Source of the DNA: Glandiceps talaboti
Lineage: Eukaryota > Hemichordata > Enteropneusta > Spengelidae
Reading direction: 5' to 3'
DNA: 64,000 nt
Assembly (NCBI RefSeq): GCF_964340395.1
Contig: NC_135555.1
Span: 21,366,447 to 21,430,446, forward strand
Below, in pieces: positions 63,601 through 64,000 of the stretch. Numbering within the stretch: the first letter of the stretch is position 1; the number at the start of each line of letters is the position of its first letter. Position numbers and translations under genes: made by a program. The notes below the pieces were generated by a model. It had not been told where the DNA came from, searched no databases, and saw only the letters and a list, made by a program, of their open reading frames with translations.

Positions 63601-64000
63601 ACCCTATGTAGTGGCACAGAGTTGAAACACATAAATTGATAGCGAAATGTTATTTAATTGAGGAAAATCAAAGCCAAATCACTGAGCAAACAGACATTGA
63701 TGAGCATGCCACTTACCATATTTGGGCAAAGTGTGCCAGGACGTGATACAGGAAAATATTACATGTGTTTGATGCTTGCAATTTCAATTGATTTATATCG
63801 TAAGCAATACTGGGTGTATGATAATATTGTCTATCAATATTAATGGGAGAGTTTTACCATTTTTATTTTTCTTATTACAGGTATCATGTGATTTCTGATG
63901 TCATCAACTATTTGTCCAAGAATCATTTGTACTTGAAGCTGATTGGTTACTTCTGTCTGTGTGGACTCATAATTGAGATTCTTGTGCTCAGTTTCTTCCA
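51504..64000 (+). CDS. PIGN: PIGN (GPI ethanolamine phosphate transferase 1), first 11 coding exons, cut by window end
   Basis: Exons joined on the plus strand give 1,715 nt (571 codons) of a family whose human member has 931 residues as I recall. The enzyme transfers ethanolamine phosphate to the first mannose of GPI precursors in the ER. Visible parts: N-terminal signal-anchor (about residues 5-25), alkaline-phosphatase-type domain with VGDGLRAD (51-58), [30 protein letters not shown] and [10 protein letters not shown] followed by SHGAGHP, which carry the expected metal and nucleophile residues, then the first membrane helices of the multispan C-terminal region (exons 10 and 11). Start chosen at 51504 because it directly follows an acceptor and matches the human N-terminus; the ATG at 51483 lies in the intron. 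All phases agree. The missing C-terminus lies beyond 64000. Confidence 0.97.
52402..52697 (+). repeat. Dispersed repeat F, copy 2
   Basis: Near-identical to 27024-27304 with the same A-rich 3' end; lies in PIGN intron 1 in the same orientation relative to the window. Confidence 0.8.
52805..53030 (+). repeat. Dispersed repeat L, copy 3
   Basis: Diverged relative of 30060-30230 and 43965-44110 (CTCTGCCAGACAGCT core), ending about 40 bp before PIGN exon 2. Confidence 0.45.
53067..53188 (+). CDS. PIGN: PIGN exon 2 (catalytic TESRTGH block)
   Basis: Encodes [20 protein letters not shown] and [14 protein letters not shown]. 122 nt, phase 2 to 1, donor GTTGGT. Intron before it (51728-53066) contains repeats F and L. 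Confidence 0.96.
53981..54079 (+). CDS. PIGN: PIGN exon 3
   Basis: Encodes [20 protein letters not shown] and [13 protein letters not shown], a near-identical match. 99 nt, phase 1 to 1. Intron before it (53189-53980) shows nothing notable. Confidence 0.97.
54591..54697 (+). CDS. PIGN: PIGN exon 4
   Basis: Encodes [20 protein letters not shown] and [10 protein letters not shown], matching human DHVYTYSYDAKREDFG and LDTWVFDNV. 107 nt, phase 1 to 0, donor GTTAGT. Confidence 0.95.
54814..55166. mobile_element. Foldback family A, copy 1
   Basis: About 350 bp with inverted arms of roughly 90 bp (GTGGATGAGGATTGGGTA ... and TACCCAGTCCTCATCCATATG). The centre contains TGTTATTTTACATACAATAACA. Copies at 61513-61862, 60065-60278 (truncated) and 44690-44822 (right arm). 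Confidence 0.8.
55407..55448. repeat. (GT)n microsatellite
   Basis: About 20 GT units in PIGN intron 4. Confidence 0.97.
55620..55727 (+). repeat. Dispersed repeat K, copy 2, abutting PIGN exon 5
   Basis: Matches 3985-4072 closely. Its T-rich 3' end (TTTCATTCACTCTTTCATAT) lies within about 5-25 nt of the exon 5 AG and probably serves as the polypyrimidine tract. Confidence 0.65.
55732..55987 (+). CDS. PIGN: PIGN exon 5 (metal-binding blocks)
   Basis: Encodes [20 protein letters not shown] and [14 protein letters not shown]. These carry conserved Asp/His metal ligands of the alkaline phosphatase superfamily. 256 nt, phase 0 to 1, acceptor GTGTGTAG, donor GTAAGA. Confidence 0.97.
56276..56420. 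repeat. TCTCT/TGTCT pyrimidine-rich simple repeat
   Basis: Polypyrimidine on the sense strand of PIGN intron 5, about 170 nt upstream of the exon 6 acceptor. Frames across it are artefacts. Confidence 0.9.
56591..56707 (+). CDS. PIGN: PIGN exon 6 (SHGAGHP block)
   Basis: Encodes [20 protein letters not shown] and a variable linker ending FQK. 117 nt, phase 1 to 1, acceptor TCTCCCAG, donor GTATGT. Confidence 0.96.
57200..57393 (+). CDS. PIGN: PIGN exon 7
   Basis: Encodes [20 protein letters not shown] and [20 protein letters not shown]. 194 nt, phase 1 to 0, donor GTGAGC. Confidence 0.97.
57913..58047 (+). CDS. PIGN: PIGN exon 8
   Basis: Encodes [20 protein letters not shown], aligning with human [20 protein letters not shown]. 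135 nt, phase 0 to 0. The donor is taken at GCT|GTGAGT (58047/58048) because the next exon continues the human register. Confidence 0.93.
58372..58622 (+). repeat. Dispersed repeat E, copy 2
   Basis: Shares CCAGGAAATAAAGAGATTT, TGATTTTTACATCA and AATGACTCCTAAG with 59352-59602, and with 36183-36425 in reverse. PIGN intron 8. Confidence 0.78.
58696..58775 (+). CDS. PIGN: PIGN exon 9 (80 nt)
   Basis: Encodes [20 protein letters not shown], matching human [20 protein letters not shown]. Phase 0 to 2, donor GTAGGT. Not visible as a long open frame. Confidence 0.95.
59352..59602 (+). repeat. Dispersed repeat E, copy 3
   Basis: Contains CCAGGAAATAAAGAGATTTT, ACCAAGAAACACCAAATTGA and ATATTCATGACTCCTAAGAG. 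Ends about 75 bp before PIGN exon 10. Confidence 0.78.
59678..59938 (+). CDS. PIGN: PIGN exon 10 (first C-terminal membrane helices)
   Basis: Encodes [16 protein letters not shown] and [18 protein letters not shown], then [12 protein letters not shown]; these align to the human membrane segments starting VIGFVGWISYASLL. 261 nt, phase 2 to 2, donor GTAAGT. Confidence 0.95.
60065..60278. mobile_element. Foldback family A, truncated copy
   Basis: Left arm and centre only (GTGGATGAGGATTTGGTATT, CTTCCTACTTGAAAAATCAA); right arm absent. Confidence 0.75.
60575..60664. repeat. 90-bp purine-pyrimidine alternation, (TG)n then CG-rich
   Basis: (TG)n is followed by TACGCGTGCGCATGCGCGCA and TGTGCGTGCGTGCATGCATA without a single break in alternation. 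A strong candidate for left-handed (Z) DNA. Confidence 0.95.
60865..61410 (+). repeat. Dispersed repeat C, copy 3
   Basis: Full-length relative of 2338-2890, with GAACTGTACTAGTTGTAACC, TTAATCAGTGGTTGA and ACAAAAAATATGTTTACCC in order. Confidence 0.78.
61513..61862. mobile_element. Foldback family A, best-preserved copy
   Basis: Ends TTAAAGTGGCC and GGCCACTTTAA; both arms continue as ATATGGATGA(A/G)GATTGGGTA and complement. About 350 bp, no coding capacity. Confidence 0.85.
62685..62840 (+). repeat. Dispersed repeat C, fragment
   Basis: Contains GGCTACAACTGGGACATTTT and AAGAGACATTGGACCTGTTA followed by ATCAGTGGATGAT. Matches the 5' part of copies at 2338 and 60865. Confidence 0.6.
63881..64000 (+). 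CDS. PIGN: PIGN exon 11 (partial, runs off the window)
   Basis: Acceptor TTTCTTATTACAG; encodes [20 protein letters not shown] followed by [12 protein letters not shown], aligning to human [20 protein letters not shown]. Phase 2 in; end not seen. Confidence 0.94.

Larger units (their letters stand above)
59939..63880 (+). other. PIGN intron 10 (3.9 kb), repeat-rich
   Basis: Holds a truncated foldback A (60065-60278), the alternating (TG)n/CG tract (60575-60664), repeat C copy 3 (60865-61410), foldback A (61513-61862), a short repeat C fragment (62685-62840) and another near 63385-63480. 61870-62680 and 62850-63380 show nothing I can name. No exon is expected here. Confidence 0.75.

Noticed and set aside
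1-64000. tRNA, rRNA or other structured RNA genes
   Set aside because: No cloverleaf with A and B boxes or ribosomal motif was recognised by eye; a covariance-model scan would be needed to exclude them.

Overview
The window is a piece of an intron-rich animal nuclear genome. It holds most of two conserved genes, RELCH (minus strand, complete coding region in 24 exons, 1690-47191) and PIGN (plus strand, first 11 coding exons, 51504 to the window end). They are arranged head to head with about 4.3 kb between their start codons; from memory the human orthologues are also neighbours. GT-AG introns with matching phases, long AT-rich introns, many microsatellites, and short foldback elements and other repeats copied through both genes point to an invertebrate metazoan. 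I lean towards a marine bilaterian but cannot name the species. No prokaryotic or viral gene organisation is present.

Layout: 1-1689 is the probable RELCH 3' UTR and downstream DNA. 1690-12798 holds RELCH exons 24 to 10, with (CAGA)n, (TTGGG)n and foldback repeats in the introns. 12825-18305 is a 5,481-bp DNA transposon inside RELCH intron 9. 18848-23305 holds exons 9 to 4. 23306-33915 is a 10.6-kb intron full of mobile-element copies. Exons 3 and 2 lie near 33.9 and 35.7 kb, followed by an 11-kb first intron (35857-46884) with tandem arrays. Exon 1 is at 46885-47191. 47192-51498 is the divergent promoter region plus repeats, and PIGN follows.

The most novel item is the 12825-18305 transposon. 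It has 36-bp terminal inverted repeats (33 of 36 identical), a 667-codon plus-strand gene resembling proteins I recall as DUF7869-containing, and a second spliced gene (234 codons, unrecognised). The 667-codon frame continues past its stop codon into a CCHC zinc knuckle. A 244-bp palindromic element with 9-bp target duplications is nested inside. The transposon landed 26 nt from the RELCH exon 10 splice acceptor. A second unusual item is a 52-bp tandem array in intron 8 that appears to be built from a decayed copy of exon 8.

Functionally, RELCH is a LisH, coiled-coil and HEAT protein that tethers recycling endosomes to the trans-Golgi for cholesterol transfer. PIGN is the ER enzyme that adds ethanolamine phosphate to the first mannose of GPI anchors. 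Their adjacency looks like retained ancestral gene order with a shared promoter region rather than a shared pathway. All homology statements come from memory of the families; no search was run.
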